Part shown: positions 48,601 through 61,095 of the stretch, piece by piece
How the letters are laid out: every line of letters begins with the position of its first letter
How positions within the stretch are numbered: position 1 is the first letter of the stretch
NCBI GenBank assembly: GCA_013399695.1
Contig: VXAU01004747.1
Span: 65,588-129,587 of the forward strand
Direction of reading: 5' to 3'
Source of the DNA: Formicarius rufipectus
Lineage: Eukaryota; Chordata; Aves; Passeriformes; Formicariidae
DNA: 64,000 nucleotides
Notes under the pieces: generated by a model
What the model saw: the letters and a program-made list of their open reading frames with translations, nothing else
What the model was told of the DNA's origin: nothing
Databases searched by the model: none
Translations under genes and position numbers: made by a program

Positions 48601-51600
48601 TGCTGAGAATATCATTAGACACAGTTCCTGTCGTCGCAGGCATCCTACAGGCTAGAGCACAGCAGCAGTACCAGAACTCCCAGGGCCACGTATCAACTCT
48701 CCCCATCCTATCTCATCAATATATAACTTGGAGACACTGTAGACCCCGTCAGGAGGTCACAAGCACAGGCCAATGTACATCTAGGGTTGTGCTTGCTCCC
48801 TCTCTTCACAGGTCCCTCTGAGGCAGATGGCAGACACAAGAACAAACTATAGTTTGCTTTCTGACATTACGTACAAGCACAGCCTGGATTAACAAATTTA
48901 TTCTTCCTTTGCCACCCTTCCCCCGTTGCAGCCAGCCCTTCCAGCATTGCTGCTCTTGTGCTTTGGACTTCTCATCAAATTACCACTGCTCAGCAGAGAG
49001 CAAAGTGCAGCACAATGTCCCATTCCAAAATGCAGGACAGGAAAGCCAGGCAGAGGGTAGAGACAGATACATCAATGAAAATCTTTCATCTGCAGCTGCA
49101 GAGGATAGACACAGGTATCCTTCAGGGTCTCTCCTGCTGCCAACACTGCACATCTTTCAGATTAATTCCCTACCCTGTAATCATGCCTTGGAGTGAGTTC
49201 TGCCCCAAGTCAAATCTCATTGCTGCCTTCTATCAGCACTGCCTTCCATCACCCATGGGAAAGGCGGCAGCTTCCCACAAGGGTGGGTGAAACAGGTACA
49301 AACACCCTCAGTTTCCTTATGCACTCCAAAATTCCTCAGCAAAGCTTCCTTTCAGTCAGATTAAATGAAGCAATAGTACTGGGATGGTCACTGCCTGGCC
49401 ACTTCCACAGTCCTGCTGATTTTACTGTCTCTGCCTGTGCACATTAATCAGCTCCTGTCCTTCTTTGACAGAGACCTGTCTTGGTTTAACGCTTGCACAG
49501 CAGCTAGTGCAGAGCCACGGTACATGGCCAGGACTTTTCCAGTGTGCCAGAACCATTAGGTCTCCTTTACTTGCTATGTGTCTGCATTTCCAGTTACTTC
49601 TGGGGCACTTCCTCAAGGTTGAAGCTGCTTCTAACTTGTGTTTCAGTTGTTTGCATTTAGTAAACTCCAGTCTCCACAGTCTCCAGGTAGACTACAAGCA
49701 GCATCAGTATCTTTGGCCAGATAATTTTAAGACAGAGGATAAGCTGGGACCCATCAGCCCTCCCCTGCTGCTACACTGCTAAACCCAAAGAGCAGCTCCA
49801 ATTCAAGTTCCAAAGAGCAATATGCAAATATTCAGCTTACCATGAGATTGTTTTTCCAGGTAAGGTTTCAAGAAAAATACTATCAGATGCTTTATCTAAG
49901 ACCAGCCCCCAGAGCTCACTCACTTGCAAAGCTCAGTATTCCTACCACAGGATCAGGTTTATTCAGGCATCAACTATGCCAACTTGTACCTTCAGTGCAG
50001 AAAACAGCACATTTTCTGGGCTCTCCTTTCCCTGCTTCCAACTCTACATTAAGACACTTTCTACCTCTGGTTTGGAGAAGTCTCAGCTTTATCTGTTGTT
50101 AGTGCACTTCTCCCTGCTACGGATCCATTTCTCAATCACACAAGCTGTATGAGCATAAGGTCTTTGAAAAAACAAACCCATTTAAACCTTTCAGCTGTGT
50201 CACCACAGTTTGCTACCTGGCTCACAAGTTTTCCAAATGGAAACTACCTCTCTGGGTTTTGCTGTTTTCACCCGCAGGATGTTCTCACTGCTGAAGAGGT
50301 ACTCAGCATGTATATGGAGTAATTCACTTTCTGCTTACAGCTCAGCCTACATCAGGATGCAGCTTCTGGAGGCTTGCTGCAGTGCTCTGTCACGAGAGCA
50401 AGCCAATTGCTAGGATTGCTTCCCTTCCCCCTCTTCCCTTCTGGGATATGTATCACCTTTATTTATCTTGTACAGCTCTCCCTCATCGCCCCTGGGAACT
50501 AGTGTATCTCCCCCATTCCCTACTATTTCTGAATAAATGTCCCTTGAGGCCCAAAAAGCATACTTGTTCATTTATTCCCTTAACACACTGAGGCACACAA
50601 GCACGCACATGGACACGTGCTTAGAAAGGCCTCTCTTACCTGATTTGTACCAAAATCTCTCCAATTTGGAAGAAAAAACCAAACCAAAAAAACCCTTGTA
50701 CGGCAATGGATTTCTAGTTAATTATTTCAAAATCAAGCCAATTCCTGTAGCGCTGCTGCACCACAGTAGCTCTACTCTCTCATAAATTACTAGGTCTGCT
50801 TTGTCTTTTATTCTCCACCTGCATTCCCACAGTCCTTGCTCCAAACAGCATTTGCAAGAGCTCTTCTTCCCCCTTTTTGGCTATCATTCTGCCTTTTTAT
50901 CACCCTCTTTCTTCTGCAGTCTTCCAAGTGACAAGGCAAAAGCCAGTTCATAGCACAGTTCTCCCAAGCAACACTGCCATAAACTAGATTCCCTCTGGAT
51001 GGGGAACAAAATGCTACAAAGGGAAATGGTCTGTTTTCAAACCACTCAGGGATAATTTACGAACAGGGAGGAGATCAAAAGAAACCCAATTCCAACTTTA
51101 GAGTTCAAGAAAGGGCGAAGCGATAGAGCACCATGCTGCTCAACCCCTTCTTTCCCCACTCTCCCACTAAGAATCTCCCTTACTGTTTTCTCTTACTTCT
51201 TCCTTCCCATTAACCTTCTCCACTCTTGTCCCCTTAGTATTTATGGCCACTCTGACTAGGAGTCTTTGCCAGCCACCCACTGAGTTTGCAGATCAAGCTC
51301 TATCTCTGAATAGCACTTGCTAGACTTTATTCGATAAGTTGGTGAGTTCTGCATTCCACTCACCAGTGCTTGGGGAAAAGCAAAATAAAAAGAGCAAATT
51401 GAGCAGGAGAAAAAGATCAGTACAGCATGTGCTGTATCTCCTTCTAACCTCACACCTGCTTCTATTGTGACCTGCAGCCTAAGGGCCCATCCTCTTGGAT
51501 GATTTATGACAGACACCTAAGAAGCAAGGTGTCTTACACACAGTGCTGCCCATTTCAGATTAAGACTCCCCTTCCCACTGCTCAGCACAAGACTGCAGCA

Positions 51601-54600
51601 TACCAACAGCCTCCCAAGAATTACAAACTCCCGCCAAGCCTGATCTCAGCTGTGGGAAAGTTTGCCCCTAGTATGCAGAGGATAAAGACCCATTTCCTGC
51701 CCAAAACTTTGTAGTTGAAGTTTGCAGGGGTTACTTTCAACGCTGGCCATCTTGACAGTGATATTACAGTCTGGACTGTAATTTGCCTCTGCAGCCTGAT
51801 CAAAAGGGCAAGTGTTAGAAACAAGAGCCTGGCTTACAAAGGCAGGTGGCTGAAGATGCAGCTTTTAAAAGCTTTTCCAAAGGCATGAGCCACTAAACCT
51901 GCTGGAATGCTTTATACAAATCCCTCTGGGTGCCCACCTGCAACTTTTGAGAACTAATCACAGGATAAACCTAGCCTCAACTGCAAGCTAAAACACCCAC
52001 ACGACCCAAGGGACTCAGTGGAATATCAGGGCACTTATTTTGATGCCATCCTGGAGACTCAGAAGCCTAAGTTTAAGCACTGATACACACAAAAAATCCT
52101 AGTGAGCCACCAAGTTGAAAGCAGATTAGTCTACCAAAGCAGTCCTAGGTCAGACTTCTGCTTAAAAATCATTGTAAACAGGCCTAATCTGTTCAGTTAA
52201 CAGATCAAAAAGAATATTGTTCTAACTGCCAACTCCAAATACTCCCTCTGGGATACAAGAATCAGATTTCTTCCCCTGCTTCCGAAATTCTCACTGGTAA
52301 GAGATTCTGCAGCTGAAAGAACTGAAAACACTGTTAAGTGATGTGCAAGGCAGAACCCAATCCTGCTCCTCCCACATCAGCATCAGTTCTGGCAGAGGTC
52401 AAACGTGCACCTTCAGTGGGTCAGACGGACTGAATGAGGTTTGTAAACCATCACACCATCTCTGTTACAGTTATAGACACAGTTGTGTTGTGGTTTGCCT
52501 GAACAGAGCTCAAACAAATTCAGATAGGGCTGCCTGTGATAGAGTTACTTCTTGCTGCCTGGCCTGGGGTGTTATTTTTAGGGTAGGATCTGAAGTCACA
52601 GAGGAATAGCAAGTCAGTGCTAACAATTCTGCCAGCTCTCCTTCCCAGAGGTGCAAATCAAGCAGCAGTGGAAGCGTTCTGCCCTGCCAGCCTCTCCCAC
52701 AACGTGGCACCTGCCTTTAGGAGTTAATCTTGCTCCCCTATCACGATACACCTTCTACAAAGTAGCAAGCCAGCTCCACAAACCTACAGGTTTCCATTAC
52801 TGTTTCAGAAGCTGGCAGAAGCTGAAACCACTTTTTTTTAAAAAAAAATTTTTTTTGAAAGTTTGAAAATGTGCCACTGAAACGTGTCATGGATGTGATT
52901 CAAAGGATGCTGTTGAATAATTCAGGTTCCAAGTTTAGGGGGGTTTTAAAGGGCAAGGGGAAAAGAGAAGCAATGAGTGGGTTTTGAGTTTGGGGGTTGG
53001 TTTTGGCTTTCTAAATAAGTGAAAATGAGTGATTCTTTTTTTTCCCCAATGAGTAATGTGGCAATGGATTTTGCCATATCACATTCAGAATCAAAAAATA
53101 AAAGAAATTGATTACACATAGCATAATCACTTCTCTACAGCTCTGAACAGTGTCAGGTGTTAGAAATATCAGTATCTTTTATTCAGGCAGAGAACTATTT
53201 TAAGCTGGTGGTTCCCCTTTAAATGTTCCTCTTCATTGTTGGAAATCTAAACACAAGGGTTACATTTAATGCATGACTGCCAGAAAGAGAAAAAGCCAAA
53301 CTAGTCTGGTTTCCCTGAATATAGTGTAAGAAGTAGTACATATCAGATACGTTTGTAATTCTCAATCTGCAGATACAGAACACTGTTAGCAGAAAAACAG
53401 GCAATAAGGGAGAAGGACAGTTCCATCAGCAGGACTTCCCAAGGATTGCCAGGGTCCCTTGAGTTTTACACAGAGCATCAGAATACGCCTGTTCCTGCAT
53501 TTCTTCCGTGTGCTTCATTATGTCCTCGCAAAGCAGAGGTGACATCCTACCCCCCACTGTTCTTTCCACTGCTCATGCAGTTAAAAGTGCTGCGCTGAGT
53601 TGAGTAAAGCTCTTACTGCTCCCAGGCAAAGGAAAGTATTAACCTGTTTCACAGATGGGGAAACACACACAAAGGCTAAATGACTTGCCCAAAGCCACAG
53701 GATGACTTGGTGATAGCGATGCCTTACCACAGGGTCGTCCACGCTGGCTGTTCCAGAGCTTTATACCAGAATAAAACCAGGGAAGCTGCTGTGGACTTAC
53801 TCATCTGTCTGAACTGTACAAAGGTGTGTTCTTTCTACGCTCATTTGAAGTCTGGGATTGTGACAGAGAGGAAGGAGGAGAAGAGGGGAGCAGAGCAAGG
53901 TGTTTTGTCTGTAAACTATTAAGTTCACAGAGCTCACATAACAGTCACAGAGTTATTAAGAGTTCTTAATTAAAAAGAGAAAGCAAAAATACAGGCAGGG
54001 GCCTGCACTAGGGACTATCTTCCTTGCTCTTCACAGCAAGCAAATAGAGATGCTATGACAACATCTTCTTGTAGAGATGCTGAGTCTGTTGGAGGAGAAC
54101 TGGAAACTTAGCTCCTATGCAGAGGTGAAACACTCCTCCCACCCATTCCCCTGCCCTCTGCAAAACAAGCCTGCAGTTTACAGATGAAAACATGAACCCT
54201 TCGTGAAACTCCCATGGAGCACCCACATCCTGAAACACAATCAGAGGAGCACGAGTGGCAGCGGGATTCCCGCCTCAGCTGCCCGACTGCTCAGCATGCT
54301 GCTAAGTTGCAGGGCACAGGCTGGATGGAACAGGCTGCTGAAGGAAGAGGGAGCAAGGCTAGCTAGCTCTCCACTGCGGCAGCACAAGGCCGTGAGAGGG
54401 AGAGGATATTGGAAAAAGAGACTGCAGCCTCACCACGCACATCTGCGTGTGCCGACCGTCCCGCTGAGGCAGCCGTCGCACGCACACTCGCTCTCCCCTC
54501 ATAGGCTTCTGCGCCTCTGCCCACCCCCCCCTTTCCTGCTGGGTTTTCCCCGCGCTTCCAGAGCCCGGCATCAGGCACAAGTCACTTGAAAGTCCAGTCC

Positions 54601-54826
54601 TTCCAAGGGCATGCACCGGAAAGGTTTGAGAGACATTTGGCTAGACCAAAGTTATTTAAATAAGAGTTACCTTCAGCAGAAAAGTTTTAGGTTTAGGTCC
54701 TCTCTTCTTGGGCCCGTACAGCTCACGCTCTCGTTCCCTTTAGGGAATCAAATGTGTCAAGAAGTTAAAACTTTTCCCAAAGGGAGAAACAGAAGCACAC
54801 AAGTTTGGATTTTTTTTTTTACCAAG

Positions 54827-54859
<33 letters not shown>

Positions 54860-55221
54860 AAAAAAAAACAAGGCGAGCCTGGACAGTCTTGCCCGCTCGC
54901 CCACCCAAAGCCAAACCTGCTGCTGCAGCCCCCCCAGCCCGGGGTGGGGGATGAGCACTCACTTCTGCTCGAAGGCGGCGATGAGGCGGGAGTCCAGGAT
55001 GTTCTCCTCGGGTTCCCAGGTGCTGTACCTGCCGGGGCGGGAGCAGCGGTGGGGAACAAGCGAACGGGTCAGCGCCCAAACCCCCCGGCAGCCGCACACG
55101 GAGACACCCCCACCGCCCATCCCATCTCGCCCCATCCCGCGCCCCCCGCCCCCGCAGCCTGCGCGGGATGCACTCACTTGATGGCCCAGCCTTTCCATTT
55201 CACCAGGTACTCGATGCGCCC
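45653..55221 (-). CDS. CBX6: CBX6, Polycomb chromobox protein 6 (first coding exon missing in gap)
   Basis: Exons on minus: 55178-55221 ([15 protein letters not shown]), 54963-55028 ([19 protein letters not shown]), 54671-54737 ([17 protein letters not shown]) and 45653-46624 (324 codons with stop). Phases fit at each visible junction. The first exon, coding for the chromodomain start of about 23 residues, is absent and must lie in the 46-N gap at 55255-55300. Visible parts include the aromatic-cage residues W and Y of the chromodomain ([14 protein letters not shown]), the AT-hook-like basic patch KKRGPKPK, the CBX6-type blocks [46 protein letters not shown] and [19 protein letters not shown], and the C-terminal Pc box [19 protein letters not shown] followed by a Gly run. 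CBX6 is a Polycomb repressive complex 1 subunit that reads methylated H3K27 and binds RING1 through the Pc box. With exon 1 the protein would be about 405 residues against 412 in human. Intron 4 spans 8.0 kb (46625-54670). Confidence 0.97.
47280..47340 (+). repeat. Possible MIR-type SINE remnant in CBX6 intron 4
   Basis: CTCACTTATAACTAGGGC, then CAAGCAAGTCATTCATCC and TTACTGTGCTGTGGGA, follow the order of the MIR core (ACTTAGCTGTGTGACC, GGCAAGTCACTTAACC, CTCTGTGCCTCAGT), with many differences. The resemblance is judged by eye only. Confidence 0.35.
53635..53770 (+). repeat. MIR-type ancient SINE remnant in CBX6 intron 4
   Basis: ACCTGTTTCACAGATGGGGA, then AACACACACAAAGGCTAAAT and GACTTGCCCAAAGCCACAG, closely follow the MIR core (CCCATTTTACAGATGAGG, GCACAGAGAGGTTAAG, ACTTGCCCAAGGTCACA). 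The order and spacing agree. MIR copies this well preserved in a bird-like genome are usually old and sometimes under constraint. Confidence 0.6.
54810..54868. repeat. Facing homopolymer runs, T(11) and A(31)+A(10), in CBX6 intron 3
   Basis: T 54810-54820, a six-base spacer ACCAAG, then A 54827-54857, a single G and A 54859-54868. In the minus-strand transcript this is a long U run followed by an A run inside a 225-nt intron, about 90 nt before the exon 4 acceptor. It is a likely spot for length variation and sequencing error. Confidence 0.9.
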
Positions 55222-55620
55222 CTGCAACACATGGGGGAGAAAGAGCAGGGGAGGNNNNNNNNNNNNNNNNNNNNNNNNNNNNNNNNNNNNNNNNNNNNNN
55301 CCCCTCGTGCCGCCGCCGCCGCCGCCGCCTCGCGCCCGCCCGCGCGCCCCCTCCCGCCCCAACCCTTACAACGGGACCCTTAAAGGGGCCGCGCCCACAG
55401 ACCTGCCGGACCGCGGGGAACGAAGGGGGTCGAACCGAATCGAACCGAATCGAATCGTGGCCGGGCAGACCTCCGGCAGGGCGGCAGTGCTGCCCCTTCC
55501 CGCCCCAACGGGGCCTTCTTTTGCCTAAAACAATGGCGGCAGCCGCCTCTCCTCCCGCTGCAGATGCACCGTCACCCCCTCCCGCCGGCGGGGAAGCAGG
55601 CAGCACTAAAGCACCTACCG
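54890..55620 (-). promoter_or_regulatory. CpG island over CBX6 exons 1-3 and promoter
   Basis: CpG-dense sequence includes a CGCCGC run (55311-55331) and short TCGAACCGAA repeats (55429-55458). It spans the missing first exon and probably the start site. A plus-strand open frame begins at its right edge (55533), so the island could fire in both directions. Confidence 0.65.
55255..55300. other. Assembly gap (46 N) containing the lost CBX6 exon 1
   Basis: The exon 2 acceptor (AG 55223-55222) and its pyrimidine tract are intact up to the gap, and no start exon with MELSAVGERVF-type coding is found right of the gap. The missing 69-nt coding exon plus donor cannot fit into 46 bases, so the stated gap size is too small. 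Confidence 0.95.
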
Positions 55621-55649
55621 ATGGTAAAAATGAACAAAAAAGGCGATAA
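55533..55649 (+). CDS. Unassigned 38-codon open frame divergent from CBX6
   Basis: An ATG in strong context (A at -3, G at +4; ACAATGGCG) opens a frame starting MAAAASPPAADAPSPPPAGG, followed by a Lys/Thr-containing tail ending KNEQKRR and stop TAA. It is Ala/Pro-rich and I do not recognise it. A GT after codon 30 (GATG/GTAAAA) could be a weak splice donor, making this the first exon of a longer plus-strand transcript. No downstream exon is evident. It could equally be a chance frame in CpG-island DNA. Confidence 0.2.
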   Translation: MAAAASPPAADAPSPPPAGGEAGSTKAPTDGKNEQKRR

Positions 55650-55659
55650 ATCCTTGTTA

Positions 55660-58600
55660 TTTTTATTTTGGCCTTTGTGTGGATGGCGTGCATGGGTGCC
55701 AGTGTCAGATCCAATTTTCGAGCCACTATAAGGCACTGCAAGGTAAATGGGCCAAGCATGCTACGTAAACCTGCATAAACCCCCCCAAAATGTTCAGTCA
55801 CTTAGGAATTCCCTGCCCAGACTGTTTCTGCAAAACCCTAATTAATTTGCGGCGTGCTTTGCACCCTCTTGCAGGTACTGTAAAGACAAAGGAAAAAAAA
55901 CTCGATCAAAACCGATTCTCTGGGGTTCCACATGGGAGCTCAGGGCCCTGCGCTGCTGCGGGGTGGAGCTCGGGGCCCTCCCTCACCTGGAGGTCCCACC
56001 CTGCACAGCCTGTCCTGCTTCAATTCTCACCTGGCTGGTGGAGGAGCAGGGGGGCATGTCAGGCATCTTCTGGATAAAAAGGGGGAGCTGTGATGAGGGC
56101 CATCAGCAGTGCCCCACTCGCTGTTGGGCTCGTTTTGGGCCCGCGGTGACCTCAGCAGGTACATACAGAGCACAGCCATCTATCCCTCTGGCATCTGCCA
56201 TCCCCGGCCTGGAAGGGACCACTCACAGCCCCTGTGGCCTTCGATAACACTTTCTCCATTCGTACTCACCTTCCGTTTCCCTTACCAGCTCTAGCCCTGG
56301 AGGATAGTCTGGAAACAGCTATGCTATGGCTATAAGACCAGTACTAGCAGGGATGGATTTCCCCAGGTCAAGGCAGGCAGGCAGGAAAAACTAATGTTTT
56401 CCTCACTCCCTGCGATTCAGGCAAGATCCGCCAGTGTTTTGTTCTTTCTCACCTTAGCAGCTGAAATGGTGCAGCCACCACAAGCTCCCTGCCCAGAGGA
56501 AAAGGGACTCAGGAGAGGACCTGCTCCTCACCACCAGTTTGAAAGGGGATGAATTGAGAGGTTGCTGAATGCTGACTGAGACAGCAAATGGACAGCCACA
56601 CAGACCCTGGTCCAGGACATGAGAACAATTCAGAGAACTGAAGTGTTGCTGCGGTCAGGTCACTGATAATTCTGCATTTAGGTATTACGTCTCACTTCCA
56701 GAATAGGATGCAAGAGGCCCTTGCTCAGGTATTTATCATCACATGTCAGGCAAGAAAAACCCCTTAAGAATCTCACCTAGAGTGTTCTTCTGAACCGCCC
56801 TGTTTCTCCAGATGCCACTTTTTTTTTTTTTAAATCTCAATTCTTCTTATACTTGAAGGTGACTTCAAAAGAACAAGTCCATCACACCCATTGCGTTTTG
56901 CTTTTCACTTTTTTAACTTTGCACATTGTGTTCATTAACACCATCCACATTTAAATGAGCATATTTGTTACTGTTCGCTTTGTTGAAACAACTGCTTTTA
57001 CACATGTAGCTGAGTGTCAAGTAACTGAATTTTCAACCAACGATATCAACCATCCTAAAACGCAGGCAGCCCAAAATCAAAAGGGGGAAAAGTCTTTACC
57101 TGGCTACACAAACACACGTGCAGCAACCAAGATTGGTGGCCCTGTCCTGAAACAGATGTATGGGTCATGAACAGCACACCTCTCCTCCAACGAGGAGCAC
57201 AAGGCACCCCTGATCCATGGACCAGAAGGGGCAGCAGCATTTCAGAGAGTTCCACATGCTTTTTCTAGTTATTTACTTCTTCCACCTGTCAGCAGAATCT
57301 TCTTTCCAGCCACAGTGAGTGCTCAAATCACTGTGAGCTGCCATTGCACATGTATTGTCCAACACTTTCATCTAACTTTTACTCTCACAAAGCAAAATAG
57401 TAGCAGAATATCCAGCTGTTCAGGGCATTGTTGGGCGTTTCCTTTGTTTCATTCATATTTCCAGTAAAATACTTAAAAAAAAAAAAAAAAAGAACAAAAA
57501 AACACTTGGGAAGATGGCTCTCCTGGAAAAGCTATTGTTCACTACAGACACTGAAATAAAAGATTTTTCTGGCACCTTGCTGTCTGCAAGACTCTGGTGC
57601 CGTAGGATACACTGTAGCACTTCTTGCTAGCACTGGGGAAGCACTAAGACCTTCCTCACAAGAACCACTGGCCAGTGCTGTACAGGCACAAGGGGACAGC
57701 AGCAGGTGCAAGAACATTTTTGTGTATTTTTTAAATGATGCTTGATAATGGGGAAACTCACCTGCTCAAAGCCAGTAGCTGCCTCCAGGCTCATTTTTTG
57801 TGGGCCTGGCAGGAGTAGCACGAGAACAGCTCCAAGGGTCGATCAACTGACTCCACTGCTGTTTACTCCAGGGAGGTCACCACCAGGAGCACCAGATTTT
57901 GGTAAGGAAACAGTCACTCCCTCACCTGCACCAGGAGTGGGTGCAGCTGTAAACACCCAGCAACCCTGTGGTCATCTGGGTCAAAACAGGCTGAGATTTC
58001 CCTCCTGCAACTCTGGAACATACATAAGCAAAGGTAGATTCCTTGGAGCTGACCACATGCCTCCCCACACACGAGGTATGGGTGGCTCAGCATGGCCCAA
58101 GCAGTGGCCAGAACAACCACCCCTCGTGCCCACCAACTTTTTTGACATAGCATTAAGACAAGAAGGTCGATGGGGTTTGTGTTGTGCCTACACTGCTAGG
58201 GTATTACGATAGCCCTGGAGCCTGCCTAGGAGTTCCCAAAGGAGCCTAGCTGCCCAGGCTGCTGCTACATGAGGGTGATTACACAAGTCCCCCAAATTTC
58301 TTGCATTCTTGATTCAAAAACAGTTGCTTGGTGAGCAAAATGCTGGGAAGAGAAGGACCAAGGGAAGGGAAGATGTGTGGTACTGAACAGACAGGAGGTA
58401 ACTGCCATGGCAGGGGACACACACACTGCATTTCACTCTGCACTTCTCAGAGAACACGGAGCTACTCAAACTGTGTGATTCGCCTTTCACCAGGGTGCCC
58501 TCGTTCTCAGGCACCCGAAGAAGAGAGCCGTGCAAGGCGAGCCGGCTGCACTGCATGGATCAGAGGGGTGGCATAGCAACAGATAATGAAAAAATAGAAG

Positions 58601-59860
58601 TACTGCCCAGATTAACCTTTAATCCAGCCAACACATGCATGCCAAAGAACAAGCTGTTGTGAGTTCCTAGTGCCAGCCAGCCTCTGCAGCATTGGCAGGG
58701 GTAGGAAGAGACAACCTCCAGAGTAGGCTTTCCTGTAACTCTGCACTGCAGTTTCTTACAGCTTCACCTGACTCGCTAGCTGCTGTGCCTGCCAGAAAGT
58801 AAGTGGCTGGCTGGAGTCCTGCTCTGATGCCATCGCTCAGCTCCAGCCTCCCTGGCTCAAAGCAAGCATGCTGACAGTGCTTTGGTAACACAGGCAAGAC
58901 CTAACCACACTGACTTGAGCCATGACTAACTCAGGAAATGCACCCCATCCCCCTCTGCTTCTGCTCCACGTTTTTATGATTGACATCACAGCTGTGATCA
59001 GGTGCAGGGCTCATCTCTACCTTACATCTACAACAGCCATCTTGGACAGCCCCATTCTCTTGCCAAGGTACCTCAATGAACAGCTTAGTCTTCCCCTCCC
59101 CAGAGGATGGAGAGGGACACACCTTGAGGGAGCAAGGTGGACACTGAAGTGGACTAACAGACATTTGGAATTCTCTCCATGGAGTATCAGCAGTTCCAGT
59201 ACTTGGCTAAGCCCTGCATTACCTGGGGTGAACCAGGGGACAAACTCTGCCCAGGAGCAGCTGTGCTCCTGAAGAGGTCCTTGGAAGCCCTGCAGGACCA
59301 CCCACTGGAGGCTTTGGCTTGGAGGAGAGCTGCTTCCCTACTGGTTACCCATGTGAAACATGTCTGGCAGCCCCAGCCTTGCCTCCAATGTTCTCCATTC
59401 CCACAAGAGACACAGGATACGGGGCACACCAACACTCTCCTGGTGCTGGCAGAGCTGTCCTGGCACCACAGCCTTGTGCAAGGATGTGGAAAACTTCCTA
59501 AACTCACAGCAGCAGTCAACCTGCCATTGGCGTTCTCCTCTTCAAATTATAATCCATCAAGGACCAACCATCCCAGATCAACTCTGTACAGCCCTAACCT
59601 ACCTAGTGGGTTAAAAATTAATAAAAACCTGACCTCCCCTAATCAAAACAATGAGTAATGTCAGCAACAGCCTTTTGCAGGCTCCATTCTTCATTGATCC
59701 TTCTTCACTGATCTCTCTCATGCATGCATGCACATTTTCCATTCCTTTTCCAGCTGCACTGCATGTTTATACCAATAGAGGTAACTGGTGGAAAATAATT
59801 CAGCTACAGAATTAAAGTAAGCGGAGGTAAATGACCACACAGACAGATCAAGAGGTAAAT
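55660..59860. other. Upstream flank of CBX6, no gene recognised
   Basis: AT-richer sequence with short homopolymers (T run 56819-56830; A run 57475-57491). No exon with family motifs was seen on either strand, and in particular no zinc-binding HxE...PCxxC deaminase motif. Confidence 0.5.
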
Positions 59861-61029
59861 GTCAGTTCTCATATTTAATATTTTAATAATTCTGTTTGCA
59901 ACATTTACCACATAAATCATCTAAATAAATAGATGCTGTACAGTCTCTTACCCATATCAGTACAAAAATAAAACCACACTTTGTGTCAAATTATACTTGA
60001 GCCTGCCCTCCCTTTGCTATTACAATCTCCTTTTACAGCACATACTTGCTCAGAAAAGGCATTATACTCTGATTGGTTTGTTTGGAATTGGTTTACTCCT
60101 TATTTCCCCCCCTTCCCCAAATACATTCAATTAGTCTGTACAAAAGCTAGAAGCTCATTCTGTGCAAAAGGAAGCTTTCTGTGTGCAAAGACTCCAATAG
60201 TCTAGCGTGCTGACGGGAACAACAGCAACAACTGAAGAAAAAAGAACAAAAATAACTGGGGACCCTCCACTCTAAGTGACCCTGTCATCCCCCATCTTCT
60301 CCCCAACAGAAAGGGAGCACACCAAATTAGATTAGTCAGTGTGCAGAAGAGTTTGAACAATGTGCATATGCTGAAGGAAAAGGTTGGTGCTGAAAACCCA
60401 GTGAGAAAACTGGGTTCAGTCCCCCCATGCTAAGTAGAACTGGCTAGGTAAGGACTCTCCCATTAGCCTGCTCAAAAGGTTCTTGAGAGACACAGAATAA
60501 AAGCTTCACTAAATTATTTTAGTTCTTTTGTTGCCCTTCTGTTGAAGATGAGGTGAAGAAACAGCCTCTGGAAAAATCCAGTACCTACTGAATACAGCTT
60601 CTGGTTCACCCCCCCTTCCTCTCCGCACTCCCTGCAGAAGGACAGACATCTCCCCGTTCCTCATTTATGCTAATAAGGTGCAATTTTATAAACAGGAAAC
60701 TCTGTGAAGTTGTCTCCGGAGCTGGAAGAAATGGTCATAGTTCCAGACTAAGACCACACTCAACCAAAACTCAACTTCATTTTTCCCTTTCCTCACTCAA
60801 AGGAGGTGGGGAGGGAGGAAGCCAACCTGCACCCCAAAGGCGCTCGAGGGACTTAGCAGGTCTCCTCCCCTCCCTGAGGGAGCCCTCCATTTCTTGGCAT
60901 GGTAGAGCATGTTCCCCTCCAGCCATGGGAGGGAGGCAAAGGGCTGGATGGCAGCTCTGGAAAAATGATAAGGAGCAGCCAGCAGCCTGAAACAGATACA
61001 TCTTTTGCTTTTCAAATGCCACTTTTAGA

Positions 61030-61095
61030 CAGACGATAAGGAGTACTTAGCACTCCTAGTGCTTTGCATTTCCAAAGTGCTTCAAAACATACTTC
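61030..61095. repeat. Possible ancient repeat fragment
   Basis: GTACTTAGCACTCCTAGTGC then TTTGCATTTCCAAAGTGC and TTCAAAACAT resemble the TAGCACTT...CAAAGTGCTTTACAAAC block common in old amniote SINE-like repeats. This is by eye only, over a short length. Confidence 0.3.

Noticed and set aside
54359..54616. Minus frames at 54.36-54.62 kb next to CBX6 exon 4
   Set aside because: They lie just past the exon 4 donor and have no similarity to CBX proteins; they are intronic.
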